Origin: Arsukibacterium indicum
GTDB lineage: Bacteria; Pseudomonadota; Gammaproteobacteria; Enterobacterales; Alteromonadaceae
Direction of reading: 5' to 3'
Length of the DNA stretch: 64,000 nt
Assembly: GCF_019100565.1 (NCBI RefSeq)
Contig: NZ_JAHRID010000003.1
Coordinates: forward strand, 496,001 to 560,000
Shown here: positions 1 through 9,317 of the stretch, one piece after another
Layout: every line of letters starts with the position of its first letter
How positions within the stretch are numbered: position 1 is the first letter of the stretch
Made by a program: the position numbers and the translations under genes
The notes under the pieces: generated by a model
The model's input: only the letters and a program-made list of their open reading frames with translations
Databases searched by the model: none
Told to the model about the DNA's origin: nothing

Positions 1-687
1 CTGATACAACCGGGCATAACCCAGGGCTAAGCCTAAGGTGTTATCCAGAAACTTACCCTGATAGGAGAAACTGAAGCGGTGGCCAAAATCCTGACCATCT
101 GGCACTTCGTCTGCCCGGTCATTAAACATCCCGCGCAGGTTAACGTTAAAGCTGTGGTCTTTTTCGTTCAGCAGCACACTGGTGGTTTTCAGCTCAACGG
201 TGCCGGCTACGCCACCTTCAATCAGTGACGCTTTTGGCGATTTATATACCGCAGCCGAGTTAATCAGTTCTGACGGATACTGGTCAAACTCAATATTGCG
301 CTTACCGCTGGTAGAAACCTGCTCGCGGCCGTTTAAGGTGGAAAACACAAAGCCACCTGACATACCGCGAATGTTAATTTCTGCAGCCTGGCCACCGGTT
401 CGTACTGCAGAGATCCCAGGTAAGCGGGTTAATGCATCGGCTATCGATACATCAGGTAGTGCGCCAAGATCATCGGCAGAGATGGTTTCCGATACCACAT
501 CACCAAAGCGTTTGGTATCCAGTGAGCGAAACAGGCTGCTGGCAAAGCCCCGTACCTGTATTACTTCAACCTGTTGCTCTGCGGCTACCGGTTCTTCCGC
601 TGGTGGCTGTTGCTGAGCAGCCGCCAACGAACTTAGCCCTGCTGTGCTAACAGCAAGGCTAAGCAGACTAAGCTTAAACTTATTCAT
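1..687 (-). CDS. TonB-dependent receptor, N-terminal part (cut by window start)
   Basis: An open frame runs from an ATG at 685-687 on the minus strand off the left edge, giving about 229 residues without a stop. It begins with a Sec signal peptide (MNKFKLSLLSLAVS, ending near an Ala-Ala-Gln site). A TonB-dependent receptor plug domain follows, with the conserved stretches SIADALTRLPGI, the G-G-x-x-x-x-x-I-R-G-type segment INIRGMSG and TLNGREQVSTSG. Proteins of this family sit in the outer membrane and import large ligands using TonB energy. The plug resembles that of the second receptor (6135-8999), and the two promoters are homologous. By context its substrate is probably a maltodextrin, which is inference. 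The beta barrel lies outside the window. Confidence 0.9.
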   Translation of the reverse strand, partial: MNKFKLSLLSLAVSTAGLSSLAAAQQQPPAEEPVAAEQQVEVIQVRGFASSLFRSLDTKRFGDVVSETISADDLGALPDVSIADALTRLPGISAVRTGGQAAEINIRGMSGGFVFSTLNGREQVSTSGKRNIEFDQYPSELINSAAVYKSPKASLIEGGVAGTVELKTTSVLLNEKDHSFNVNLRGMFNDRADEVPDGQDFGHRFSFSYQGKFLDNTLGLALGYARLYQ

Positions 688-791
688 ACTTTCGTCCCCG
701 TTTTGTTTTTATTGTTGGATGCGCTTTCCATGCGATACGGTTCAGCCGACCCGGGCACGAAATAATGCAGCCATAATTGTTGTAAGCTTAG

Positions 792-835
792 TTATTAACC
801 TATTTGGGGCAACTGGCAATATGAATACGTATTCA
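792..835 (-). promoter_or_regulatory. Receptor promoter region with LacI-type operator
   Basis: A perfect 14-bp palindrome, TGAATACGTATTCA, lies at 822-835, about 141 bases upstream of the receptor start at 687. The central CG is typical of LacI-family operators. The flank running towards the receptor (792-821) is collinear with the region in front of the second receptor (9099-9143), so both the operator and the promoter look duplicated. The binding protein is not identified here. Confidence 0.7.
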
Positions 836-976
836 CAAGCGCTAAAATGGCGCAGTGGTCATTTGCCGGTAACCAAATTGGTGCAACCGCTTGCTGACTT
901 TTCATTGGCGTAAACTCAGGCTATGGTAGCGGGCAAGATACGTAAATTGCTTGTTCAGCAATAAGGAAACCCTCAG

Positions 977-2404
977 GTGAAAAAAACGGCCAAAAGCTCG
1001 GTAATGGTGTACCGGCTGGAGCGTTTGCTGGATGTGTTGTATTCCGGCGACGCCAGCTGTTTTTATCAGCGCAGCAAAGCGTTTTTTGCCAGTTACCGGC
1101 AGCAGCAAATGGAACTTAAGCAGGCTGAGCAACGTTGGCAGCAACTACAGCAGGCCCCGGGCACCAGCCAGAGCCAACGCCAGCAAGCGCGGCAACATTA
1201 CAGTGAATTGCAGTATCAGGATGAAAAAGCCCGGCTGATACGCTGGGCCGATTTACACATGCTGGCCGAACAGTTATTGCAGCTGGCGGAGGGGGAGAGC
1301 AACAGCGAAACCCTGGTATTCAGCGCCCGTTTGCTGGGCTGTTTACAAATTATGGTGCCAACCGAAAAACGGCAGCGTGAGCGGGTACAGTATGCTTTTA
1401 AGCCACTTTACCGGGCAGTGCTCAGCCTGCGGCTGTTAGATCATCTGCTTGCTCAGCAATTGCTGGACGACCCGGCACTGGTCAGCCATTATCAGCTGCG
1501 TAACCGCCAGGCGCCAGATGATTGCCCGTATCGTCAGCATGTGCAATTACCGATTGTTATGGCAATACTGCTGCAGGATATTGGCTTACTGCACCCCGAC
1601 GCGCTGGGTATTATTCAGGGTGAATTAGCCCAGTTTGATACAGACCGGCCGTTAAAAATGGAAGAACGCGAGCGGCTGCTGAAAATAAGCAGTGAAGCCA
1701 GTCTGGCATTGCTGCAACAAGGGTTTGGCATAGCGCCATACAAAGGCAACAATAAAACAGAACGTGAACAATACTTTGCCGCCCAGCAGCAGCGTTTGCA
1801 CTGGCTTAGCCAGTTATTGCAGTTAAACCCTACCGATAAAACTCTGTTCGGCAGCCTGCTGAAAGTGCCGCAGGTGTATGCCTCTATTGTGTTACCGGGC
1901 CGCCAGCGTTTTAACTATGCCTTATTGCCCAAAGCCGCGCTGTTAATGCGCGAAGGGGCCCGTCGCAATGAATACAACGGCCTGCTGGTTGATCAGTTAT
2001 TAAGAATCACCGGCCTGTTTCCACAGGGTTATGGCGTGGTATTCACCCCTCTGGCAGCAGATAATCAGCCGCAGGATCGCTACGAGTTTGCCATTGTTAA
2101 CGGCCTGTACCCGCAAAAACCTGAACAACCGAATTGCCGGGTGGTCAGCCGCCAGCAGCAGTACCGCAACACCGGCATAGACATTAGCCTGCAAACTGAT
2201 TACAACCTGTATTTTAAAGTGGCTCGTGAGCGGCTGGAAGTACTGCCGGAGCACCGTTTAAAGGCGTTGCTGAATGCACTGTATCAGGATGGCGAAGCGC
2301 GCTATCTGCGCAAACTATTGCCTCGCTGCTGGCAGCCGGATCAATTTTTTAATGATCCGGCACACCAGAATTTATGGCAAAACGCCACACTGAAGCAGAA
2401 TTAG
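977..2404 (+). CDS. Uncharacterised 475-residue cytoplasmic protein, possible degenerate HD-type fold
   Basis: I do not recognise this protein. The start is a GTG preceded by AAGGA at 963-967. The product is Gln/Leu-rich and mostly helical, with a likely coiled coil at residues 30-90 and no signal peptide or membrane segment. Residues about 190-205 contain LLQDIGLLHPDA, which resembles the H-D-x-G-x-L core of HD/HD-GYP phosphodiesterases with the metal-binding His replaced by Gln. A catalytic role is therefore doubtful. It diverges from the first receptor and converges on the osmC-like gene, whose stop codon overlaps its own by 4 bases. A regulatory protein derived from an HD domain is one possibility. 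Confidence 0.75.
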   Translation: MKKTAKSSVMVYRLERLLDVLYSGDASCFYQRSKAFFASYRQQQMELKQAEQRWQQLQQAPGTSQSQRQQARQHYSELQYQDEKARLIRWADLHMLAEQLLQLAEGESNSETLVFSARLLGCLQIMVPTEKRQRERVQYAFKPLYRAVLSLRLLDHLLAQQLLDDPALVSHYQLRNRQAPDDCPYRQHVQLPIVMAILLQDIGLLHPDALGIIQGELAQFDTDRPLKMEERERLLKISSEASLALLQQGFGIAPYKGNNKTEREQYFAAQQQRLHWLSQLLQLNPTDKTLFGSLLKVPQVYASIVLPGRQRFNYALLPKAALLMREGARRNEYNGLLVDQLLRITGLFPQGYGVVFTPLAADNQPQDRYEFAIVNGLYPQKPEQPNCRVVSRQQQYRNTGIDISLQTDYNLYFKVARERLEVLPEHRLKALLNALYQDGEARYLRKLLPRCWQPDQFFNDPAHQNLWQNATLKQN

Positions 2405-2838
2405 TTGCCTTCGAAAGAAGTAATATCCAGTGTTACGTCGCAATTTAATAATTTGGAAATCGGGCAGTTCAGCTTTGCCTCTACTGCTGCTTTTTCAAAG
2501 TCAGAGCCATGCATGCCCGGCACCTTAGCGTCTAACTTAATTTCAGATTTAGTCACCGTAAAACCATCACCGTCTTTCATCAGGGTAATACTGGCTTTAG
2601 ATTTCAGCGACCCTTTGCTATACCCCTGCTTGGCCAGACCGAATGATAATGCCATAGTGAAGCAGGAGGCATGTGCAGCAGCAATTTGCTCTTCGGGGTT
2701 AGTGCCTTCTTTATCTTCAAAGCGGGTGTTAAAACCATAAGGCTGGTCTTTTAAGGCTCCCGACTGGGTAGATACATGTCCTTTGCCATCTTTGCCCAGC
2801 CCTTCATAGGTTGCTGTTGCCCAATTGATAATTGCCAT
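2401..2838 (-). CDS. osmC: OsmC-family peroxiredoxin
   Basis: This 145-residue protein matches OsmC, a thiol-dependent peroxidase that reduces organic hydroperoxides in the cytoplasm. The two redox cysteines of the family are in place: C59 in HASCF and C125 in LNCPISKLL. The N-terminal TATYEGLGKDGKG and the following EEQIAAAH segment are typical of OsmC rather than Ohr. Length is normal. AAAAGGAG precedes the ATG. It lies 213 bases downstream of the amylase gene in the same direction but is probably an independent unit. Its 3' end overlaps the convergent unknown gene by 4 bases. Confidence 0.92.
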   Translation of the reverse strand: MAIINWATATYEGLGKDGKGHVSTQSGALKDQPYGFNTRFEDKEGTNPEEQIAAAHASCFTMALSFGLAKQGYSKGSLKSKASITLMKDGDGFTVTKSEIKLDAKVPGMHGSDFEKAAVEAKLNCPISKLLNCDVTLDITSFEGN

Positions 2839-3051
2839 GTAGTTCTCCTTTTGTTACTAACAGTGGGTTGCGTTAACACGGATAGAATCAGCATGTCGCC
2901 ATGCTGATTACCTACAGTATAGCCAGCAAAAGTTGTTCCACCTGCTTTACCGCCTGTCAGGCGGTACTTTCAGCCACTGCCATGACACAGAATCAGAACG
3001 GGCCAGGTAAAGAATTCAAACTGGCTGTTCAGAATTGTAAAAATTGCAATG

Positions 3052-4494
3052 CTAGCGGCGCAGATAAACCCGGTAGCCCCAGGCTGGCAGAGTAAGCACA
3101 GTATCTGCACCAAAGCTGGCGCGCTGATCACTGAAATACTCGTGGTAACTGCCATGATGCAGGTGGGCTTTAAAGCTTACCTGTTGCGGTTTATCTGAGA
3201 AGTTAAATATTGCAAACACCTTGCTGTTGGCATCCTGACGAACAAAGCTTAGTACCTGATTGGCCTGGCTGTTATGTACCGGGATCATCCGGGCACCCCA
3301 GGTTGAATTCCACAATGCCGATTGCGATTTTTTCAGCTTGATAAGCTTTTTATATAACTCGCCATTGGCATGTTCGCGCCAGACAATCGGGTCTTTCTCA
3401 AAGAATTCCAGCCGCTTTTCGTTGCCGGCTTCCTGGCCGTTATACAACATAGGAATGCCTTCACTGACAAACGACAATACCGTTACCGCCGGCAGCGCAT
3501 CGCCAAACATTTCAAATTCGGTGCCTTCCCAGGCGTTCTGGTCATGGTTGCTGGTACCCAGCAGGCGCATAACCTGCTGTGGAAAGTATTTCTCGTTCCA
3601 CGAATAATAGACATACAGCTTATTGACGTCAGCATGGCCGGTAACCACGGCATGTACCGCCTGATGCCAGGTCCAGCCGTAAGTGGCGTCAAAGGCTTCG
3701 GCATGAAAATCGCGGCCTTCAAACTCGGCCAGCATAAATACCGGTTTTACTGTTGTAAGCTCGGCCCTGACGTTTTCCCAGAAATCCAGCGGCACAAAGC
3801 CAGCCACGTCCGCCCGGAAACCATCAAAACCTATGTCCTCAATCCAGTATTTCATGGCGTCGGTCATGTACTTCCGCAAGCCTGGCTTACTGTAATCCAG
3901 TTCGATAATGTCGCTCCAGTCCCACCACGGGGTTGGCCGGAAGTCACCTTTCCAGTCACGGATATACCAGTCGGGGTGTTGTTCTGTCAGCGGATTATCC
4001 CACGCCGTATGATTCGCTACCCAGTCCAGAATAACGTACATGCCCTGCTGATGGGCGGCGCTGATAAAGGCTTTAATATCCTGTTTATTGCCAAACTCCG
4101 GGTTAACCCCGTAGTAATCTTTTATCGAATACGGGCTGCCCAGGCTGCCTTTGCGGTTTACTTCACCAATTGGCTGAATGGGCATCAACCACAGAATATC
4201 CACCCCCAGCGCTTTTAGCCGCGGCAATTGCTGCTGGGCAGCGGCAAAAGTGCCTTCTGGCGTAAACTGGCGGGTATTTATCTGGTAAATTACCGCATCT
4301 TTGCTCCACTGCGGGTGACTGAGCTTAACGTACGGCTCAGGCTGGTAACGTTGCAGTGAACTGTCGGTCATGGTAACCCCCGGGCTGATGGCAGCGGCGC
4401 CGGCGCCGTTATTGCCGGCTGCACTGCCAGCACAGCCGCTAAGCAGTAATACAACAAGGATCAATAAGCCGGTGCAGTATTGTACGGTTTTCAT
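3052..4494 (-). CDS. GH13 alpha-amylase-type glycoside hydrolase, lipoprotein
   Basis: 480 residues. The lipobox LLSGC gives acylated C21, so the enzyme is probably anchored to the outer membrane facing the periplasm or the surface. The (beta/alpha)8 barrel carries the GH13 regions in order: DWVANHT (157-163), GFRADVAG with nucleophile D229, AEFEG with acid/base E257, and SNHDQN with D318. It hydrolyses alpha-1,4-glucans or maltodextrins (family knowledge); the exact specificity cannot be read from sequence. It lies 18 bases downstream of the halogenase gene, with GAGGA before its ATG, so the two are co-transcribed. With the nearby receptors it would process starch fragments during uptake. 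Confidence 0.92.
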   Translation of the reverse strand: MKTVQYCTGLLILVVLLLSGCAGSAAGNNGAGAAAISPGVTMTDSSLQRYQPEPYVKLSHPQWSKDAVIYQINTRQFTPEGTFAAAQQQLPRLKALGVDILWLMPIQPIGEVNRKGSLGSPYSIKDYYGVNPEFGNKQDIKAFISAAHQQGMYVILDWVANHTAWDNPLTEQHPDWYIRDWKGDFRPTPWWDWSDIIELDYSKPGLRKYMTDAMKYWIEDIGFDGFRADVAGFVPLDFWENVRAELTTVKPVFMLAEFEGRDFHAEAFDATYGWTWHQAVHAVVTGHADVNKLYVYYSWNEKYFPQQVMRLLGTSNHDQNAWEGTEFEMFGDALPAVTVLSFVSEGIPMLYNGQEAGNEKRLEFFEKDPIVWREHANGELYKKLIKLKKSQSALWNSTWGARMIPVHNSQANQVLSFVRQDANSKVFAIFNFSDKPQQVSFKAHLHHGSYHEYFSDQRASFGADTVLTLPAWGYRVYLRR

Positions 4495-4512
4495 TGCAAA
4501 ATTCCTCTGTGG

Positions 4513-6003
4513 TTAGCTGCGGCTAATCATGGTATGAATATAGGTATCATGATCCGGCAGTTTACTGAGCGGTTCCTGCTTAATGGCCTGAATACTGGCC
4601 AGCATATCGCGCAGTTTATCCGGACTGAAATTACCGGCTATCGGGTGGTAATCTTTCGGCTCTATGCCCTGGCCTAACATCACCTGCAGCCAGGAACTTT
4701 CCAGGAATAAATCGTTTTGATCACGGAAAAGCTGGCCATTATCAGCGAAAATCGCCATTTTCTGGCGTAAACTGTCCGGAATGGCTAACTGCTGCATATC
4801 GCGCCAGAACTGGCTGTCGCTGCGCTCGTTAACGTGGTAATGCAAAATCAGGAAGTCGCGGATCTGGGTGTATTCCAGCTCTGATTGCCGGTTGTATTCT
4901 TTAATCGCACTCTGGCAAATGCCATTGTGGGGGAACAGCTGAATAAGCCGCACCACGGCCGACTGGATAAGATGAATACTGGTGGATTCCAGCGGCTCTA
5001 AAAAGCCACTGCTTAAGCCCACCGCCACCACATTGCGCTGCCATTGCTGACGGCGGCGGCCGGTTTTAAAACGCAAAAATTTAGGCTCAGCCAGTGCTTT
5101 GCGATCTAAGTTGGCCAGCAGTAAATCGCTGGCCTGCTGGTCAGTATAATGGGCGCTGCTGTACACCAGGCCATTGCCATTGCGATGTTGCAACGGAATT
5201 CGCCATTGCCAGCCGGCACTGTGGGCAATAGCACGGGTGTACGGCACGGTTTTCTCAAAGCGCTCAGATGGTACTGCGACAGCACGGTCGCAGGGTAAAA
5301 AGTGGCTCCAGTCATCATAACCGGCATTCAGTTTGTCCTGAATAAGCAAACCGCGAAAACCCGAGCAGTCGATAAATAAGTCACCGCTCAGCTCGCGACC
5401 ATCGTCCAGCACCAGGCATTTAATATCACCGTTGGTGTGCTGAAATACCTGCTGTACCTTACCTTCATGGCGCACCACACCCATTTGCTCGCTAAGCTTG
5501 CGTAAATAACGGGCATAAAGACCGGCATCAAAGTGGTAAGCGTACGGCAGCTCCAGAATACTGTCTTTAGCATTAATTGGCGCAAATTTACCGGCCATAG
5601 CACACAGATAGTTTAAATCGTATTGCCATAAATCGGTGGTATCACCGTGCTGGCGGGCCCGCAGCCACAAATGATGAAAATGACAAAATGCCAGGCTTTT
5701 TCCCGGCGCACCAAAGGTATGAAAGTAGCCTTCACCCGGTACCCGCCAGTTATCAAACTTAATGGCCAGTTTAATGGTTGCTTTGGTTTCGCGCAGGAAT
5801 TCCGCTTCATTGATGCCCATCACATTATTAAATAAGCGAATGGGCGGAATAGTGGCCTCACCCACACCGACGGTGCCGATATCTTCTGATTCCACCAGCT
5901 CAATATCAACAGCACCGGCGATCACTTTTTTCAGCAGGGCGGCTGTCATCCAGCCAGCAGTACCGCCGCCTAACACCACCACTTTCTTAATCGCGTTATT
6001 CAT
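4513..6003 (-). CDS. Flavin-dependent tryptophan-halogenase-family protein
   Basis: 496 residues with the FAD-binding GGGTAGWMTA at 12-21. The family halogenation motifs are present: WQWRIP (W-x-W-x-I-P) at 265-270, and K78 in ATIKLAIKF, which matches the catalytic lysine that relays HOCl in PrnA/RebH-type enzymes. Such proteins halogenate an activated aromatic using FADH2, chloride or bromide, and O2. Homologues often sit beside TonB-dependent receptors in carbohydrate loci with no natural-product genes nearby, and their physiological substrate is unknown. Here the gene lies between a receptor and a GH13 amylase. An intrinsic-terminator-like hairpin ends 12 bases before its start codon, so its expression probably depends on read-through. 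Confidence 0.9.
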   Translation of the reverse strand: MNNAIKKVVVLGGGTAGWMTAALLKKVIAGAVDIELVESEDIGTVGVGEATIPPIRLFNNVMGINEAEFLRETKATIKLAIKFDNWRVPGEGYFHTFGAPGKSLAFCHFHHLWLRARQHGDTTDLWQYDLNYLCAMAGKFAPINAKDSILELPYAYHFDAGLYARYLRKLSEQMGVVRHEGKVQQVFQHTNGDIKCLVLDDGRELSGDLFIDCSGFRGLLIQDKLNAGYDDWSHFLPCDRAVAVPSERFEKTVPYTRAIAHSAGWQWRIPLQHRNGNGLVYSSAHYTDQQASDLLLANLDRKALAEPKFLRFKTGRRRQQWQRNVVAVGLSSGFLEPLESTSIHLIQSAVVRLIQLFPHNGICQSAIKEYNRQSELEYTQIRDFLILHYHVNERSDSQFWRDMQQLAIPDSLRQKMAIFADNGQLFRDQNDLFLESSWLQVMLGQGIEPKDYHPIAGNFSPDKLRDMLASIQAIKQEPLSKLPDHDTYIHTMISRS

Positions 6004-6015
6004 AATTATCCACTC

Positions 6016-6052
6016 AAAAAAAAGCCCGGCCCTTAATCCAGGCCGGGCTTTT
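6016..6052 (-). terminator. Terminator-like hairpin between receptor and halogenase genes
   Basis: On the minus strand a 12-bp perfect stem (6041-6052 paired with 6020-6031, core GCCCGGCC) with a 9-base loop is followed by eight Ts (6023-6016). This is a strong intrinsic terminator for the receptor gene. Only 12 bases separate the T-tract from the halogenase ATG, so no promoter can fit between them. Confidence 0.85.
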
Positions 6053-6134
6053 ACCAGGGAGAAACTACTCTGCTTCAGCCTGCCTGCTTCTTACTATAGC
6101 AGGCCGGCCAGGCAGATTTATCAGAACTTACTTC

Positions 6135-8999
6135 TTAAAACTTGTAGTTCAGACCTAACATATAGTTAGTACCAAAGCTCTGGTACTCGGTAACCTGACG
6201 CACGTCAGCACCGTTGGTTTTTAAGGTCGGCTCATCCGTAATGTTCTGCACCTGGAAGGTAACCCGCAGCCCGTCCAGTGCATCAATACCTGACTCGCTG
6301 AAGTCGTAACCAATCTGGGCATCCCACAGTTCAGCACCGCGGTCTTCCACTGTGGCCAGTGATAAACTTAAACCACGGGTTTCACTTAAGAACTCGTCAC
6401 GCTTGGTGCCGGAAATCCGGAACTCAAAGCCTTTGTACTCGTAGTAAGCGGTTAAGGTGTAAATTTCTTCTGATAAACCAGGCACCCGGCCACCGTCATC
6501 AAGCTTACCATCCATAAAGGTAGCGCTGGCCACCACACCAAAACCGTCTAAAGCGTCATGGACAATTTCAAACGGCACACTGGCCTGGAATTCATAACCA
6601 CGGACAAAACCCTGCAAGCCGTCGGTGACCTGAGAAATACCACCAACAAATAGGGCTGGCGGCTGATTACCGGTAGCGTCAGACGACTGGTGGAAACCCG
6701 GAATATACACATCAGAGAAATCAGCAATTACCGTTTCATTGCGGTGCCAGTTTTTCAGATCTTTAAAGAAGAAGCTGACAGCAATAAAACCATTGTCGTG
6801 ATAGTAATTCTCGTAAGCCAGGTCAAACTGATTTGCTTCCAGCGGTTTTAACCGGGTATTACCGGCATTACCACCCCAGGGGCTGTTGGCCGGATCAGTG
6901 CTTAGAATATTGCCATCGTTAAACTGGAAAGTTACCTGAGCATTCGGGCGCAGGTTGTCCATCCGTGGCCGGCTGATTACTTTTGACATGGCCGTGCGCA
7001 CATACTGACGATCGGCCACTTCCACACTTAAGTTTAAGGTTGGCAGAATATCAGTATAGTCATCGCTGTCACTCACCGGGGTCGCCACGGTAAAGCCCTG
7101 GGCATTACTGGTGGTGCTGAAACCTTCACCACTTTGCTTGGCATTCACAATTTGTAAGCCAAAATTACCCTGCACCATCATGCCGGCAACTTCGGTATTT
7201 AAATCAAACTTGGCAAAGGCGGTGGTTAACTCTTCGTCAATTTTATAAGTGTCACCAAAACGACCGTTTTCCAACAGCGCGGCATCGGTTTCAATGAAGT
7301 AGCCGCTGTTATACAGGCCTAAACTGTCGTAAGCGGTAACGCCGGCAATACCAACAAAGCTTAAATCGGCCACGCCAAGCGGGTTAGGAATAGCCACATC
7401 GCCCGGCCAGCTTGGCGCGGTTAAAAATGCACCATTGTTAATTTTGGTTTTTGAACGTTCCTGATACATCAGGCCGGTTTCTACGCCGGTAATAATGCCC
7501 CAGTTTACAAAACCATTAAATTGCAGCCGGATACTGTCTAAAGTCTCCTCAAATACCGGTTGGTTAACAAAACCATCCTGCGCGGTATCCGGGCCAAAAC
7601 CAGGCTGCCCCTGGAAACGCTCGATAGGGTTTAATGCACCACCCCAGGCTTGTGGACCGGCTAAACGCATCAGGCTGGCGTCGGTATAATCCACTGATGG
7701 CAGGGTTGGGTGGTCGCTGTAAATCACACCAGTTGAGGTGAGTTCCCACGAGCGGGCAGCCAGCGGCCGGCCAGGGGTACCGGCACGGCCAACACCAGAG
7801 TAACTTTCCACGTCGGTAATGGTTTTGTCTACTTTACCGCTGGACATATCCAGTTGTGCGGTCCAGTCATCGCTTAGCTCATACTCCAGGTTTAAGCCAA
7901 AAGTCATTAACTCGGCTTCCTGGCGCCGGGCATCGTTACGGACTACTGAGTGAAAACCATCATAGTAGCCTGAAGTTACCAGGCCGTTTTCAACACCGGT
8001 AATGGTGTAGTCGCCGGTACCCCACTCAGCACCACCTTCTTCCAGGCCACGGCGTACGTCGTTTTCAACAAAGTCGATATACAGGGCGTCAAACTTAACG
8101 GTCAGTTTGTCGCTTGGCATATATTCGACAATGGCGGCGAACGAGTCACGCTCCAGCATTGCTGAACGGGTAAAAGAATCGTGACCGCCTGACACCACAG
8201 TACCTTCCGGCACGGTTACTGTATCAGTAGCACGGCGCGGATTTACAAAGCTGCCGTCTTCATTGCGAGCCAGGTTAACATTAGCAAAACCCCAGCCGCG
8301 GAACTGCTGCTCCTGCCGAGGCGTTTCCATAGACGATACCACCAGGGCAACGCCAAGGGTGTCATCGACAAACTTATCAACAAAGTTTACTGAGAAACGG
8401 TGGCCATTATTATCAAAATCCGGGTTTCCTGACGAGGTACCGTTTTGCTCAAAGTTGGCGTTAAACGTTAAGGTAGATTCTGCAGTTAACGGCCGGATGG
8501 TTTGTAAATCGATAGTACCGCCAATGCCCTGGGCCATAACGGTGGCATCAGGCGTTTTATACACTACTGCGGTAGATACAATTTCAGACGGGTATAAGTC
8601 GTATTCAACACCACGGTTGTCACCCATACCTAACAGCTCACGGCCGTTCAGTGAGGTGCCAACGTAGTTTTCATTAAAGCCGCGTACCGATAAACCGCTG
8701 GTACGGCCGTTACGACGCTCACCGGCCAGGCCAGGTAAACGCGCCAGTGATTCTGCAATACTGGTGTCTGGTAACTTACCGATATCTTCGGCTGACAGCA
8801 CTTCCACCACCGAGCTTTCGCTCATTTTAATGGCCTGGGCTTTTTGCAGGCTACCGCGGTAGCCGGTAACTGCAATGACTTCGATGTTATCTTCTTTTGC
8901 CTGTTCGCTGGCGTCAGTCGTTTGCTGCGCAACAGCGGCAGAGCTGGCGCCGGCTGCAATCAGCGCGACAGTCAGCATATTTAATTTAAAGTTTTTCAT
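6135..8999 (-). CDS. TonB-dependent receptor (probable maltodextrin type)
   Basis: 954 residues, full length for a large outer-membrane TBDR. A signal peptide ends at about residue 25 (AAVAQQ). A TonB-box-like stretch (DNIEVIAVTGYRG) comes next, then a plug domain with SIAESLARLPGLAGERRNGR and SVRGFNENY, and a 22-strand-type barrel ending in aromatic Phe (LGLNYKF), the usual signal for barrel assembly. It belongs to the TBDR group that pairs with carbohydrate and halogenase genes in Alteromonadales and Caulobacter-like bacteria. The operator at 9128-9145 lies about 137 bases upstream. The gene heads a receptor-halogenase-amylase cluster. The substrate is inferred as starch-derived oligosaccharides. 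Confidence 0.93.
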   Translation of the reverse strand: MKNFKLNMLTVALIAAGASSAAVAQQTTDASEQAKEDNIEVIAVTGYRGSLQKAQAIKMSESSVVEVLSAEDIGKLPDTSIAESLARLPGLAGERRNGRTSGLSVRGFNENYVGTSLNGRELLGMGDNRGVEYDLYPSEIVSTAVVYKTPDATVMAQGIGGTIDLQTIRPLTAESTLTFNANFEQNGTSSGNPDFDNNGHRFSVNFVDKFVDDTLGVALVVSSMETPRQEQQFRGWGFANVNLARNEDGSFVNPRRATDTVTVPEGTVVSGGHDSFTRSAMLERDSFAAIVEYMPSDKLTVKFDALYIDFVENDVRRGLEEGGAEWGTGDYTITGVENGLVTSGYYDGFHSVVRNDARRQEAELMTFGLNLEYELSDDWTAQLDMSSGKVDKTITDVESYSGVGRAGTPGRPLAARSWELTSTGVIYSDHPTLPSVDYTDASLMRLAGPQAWGGALNPIERFQGQPGFGPDTAQDGFVNQPVFEETLDSIRLQFNGFVNWGIITGVETGLMYQERSKTKINNGAFLTAPSWPGDVAIPNPLGVADLSFVGIAGVTAYDSLGLYNSGYFIETDAALLENGRFGDTYKIDEELTTAFAKFDLNTEVAGMMVQGNFGLQIVNAKQSGEGFSTTSNAQGFTVATPVSDSDDYTDILPTLNLSVEVADRQYVRTAMSKVISRPRMDNLRPNAQVTFQFNDGNILSTDPANSPWGGNAGNTRLKPLEANQFDLAYENYYHDNGFIAVSFFFKDLKNWHRNETVIADFSDVYIPGFHQSSDATGNQPPALFVGGISQVTDGLQGFVRGYEFQASVPFEIVHDALDGFGVVASATFMDGKLDDGGRVPGLSEEIYTLTAYYEYKGFEFRISGTKRDEFLSETRGLSLSLATVEDRGAELWDAQIGYDFSESGIDALDGLRVTFQVQNITDEPTLKTNGADVRQVTEYQSFGTNYMLGLNYKF

Positions 9000-9098
9000 T
9001 ACCCTTGTCCCCGGTGAGGTTGTTATTGTTCAGCAGTAGAGCCTTCCCGGTTTATTGCAAACGGTGAAAACTTACTAACCAACTTTTACTATGGTCAT

Positions 9099-9145
9099 TT
9101 ATTAAACTTATTCGGGCCTAAGCTCAATATGAATACGTATTCATA
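9099..9145 (-). promoter_or_regulatory. Receptor promoter region with 18-bp LacI-type operator
   Basis: A perfect 18-bp palindrome, TATGAATACGTATTCATA, lies at 9128-9145. It contains the same 14-bp core as the site at 822-835. The 9099-9127 flank (TTATTAA, then a TATT and GGGC block, then CAA) is collinear with 792-821, which points to a shared promoter and a shared regulator for the two receptors. Confidence 0.75.
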
Positions 9146-9317
9146 CCCTGCTTATTGCACAATGCCGGGGCAAAGTGATTACTCTGCGCACAATTGCAGT
9201 GCAGGCCTTGCTGGCTAAGCCAGCTATAAAGCTGCCACCCAACGACAATGTTGCTTACTCTGTCTGAAATCCAGCCGGATTACCGCTGGTAGCTGCCGGA
9301 TATTTGCGGCTATTTTC

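Noticed and set aside
3370-4218. A 282-residue plus-strand frame inside the amylase gene
   Set aside because: It is antisense to GH13 motifs that are clearly coding on the minus strand; it shows no domain of its own.
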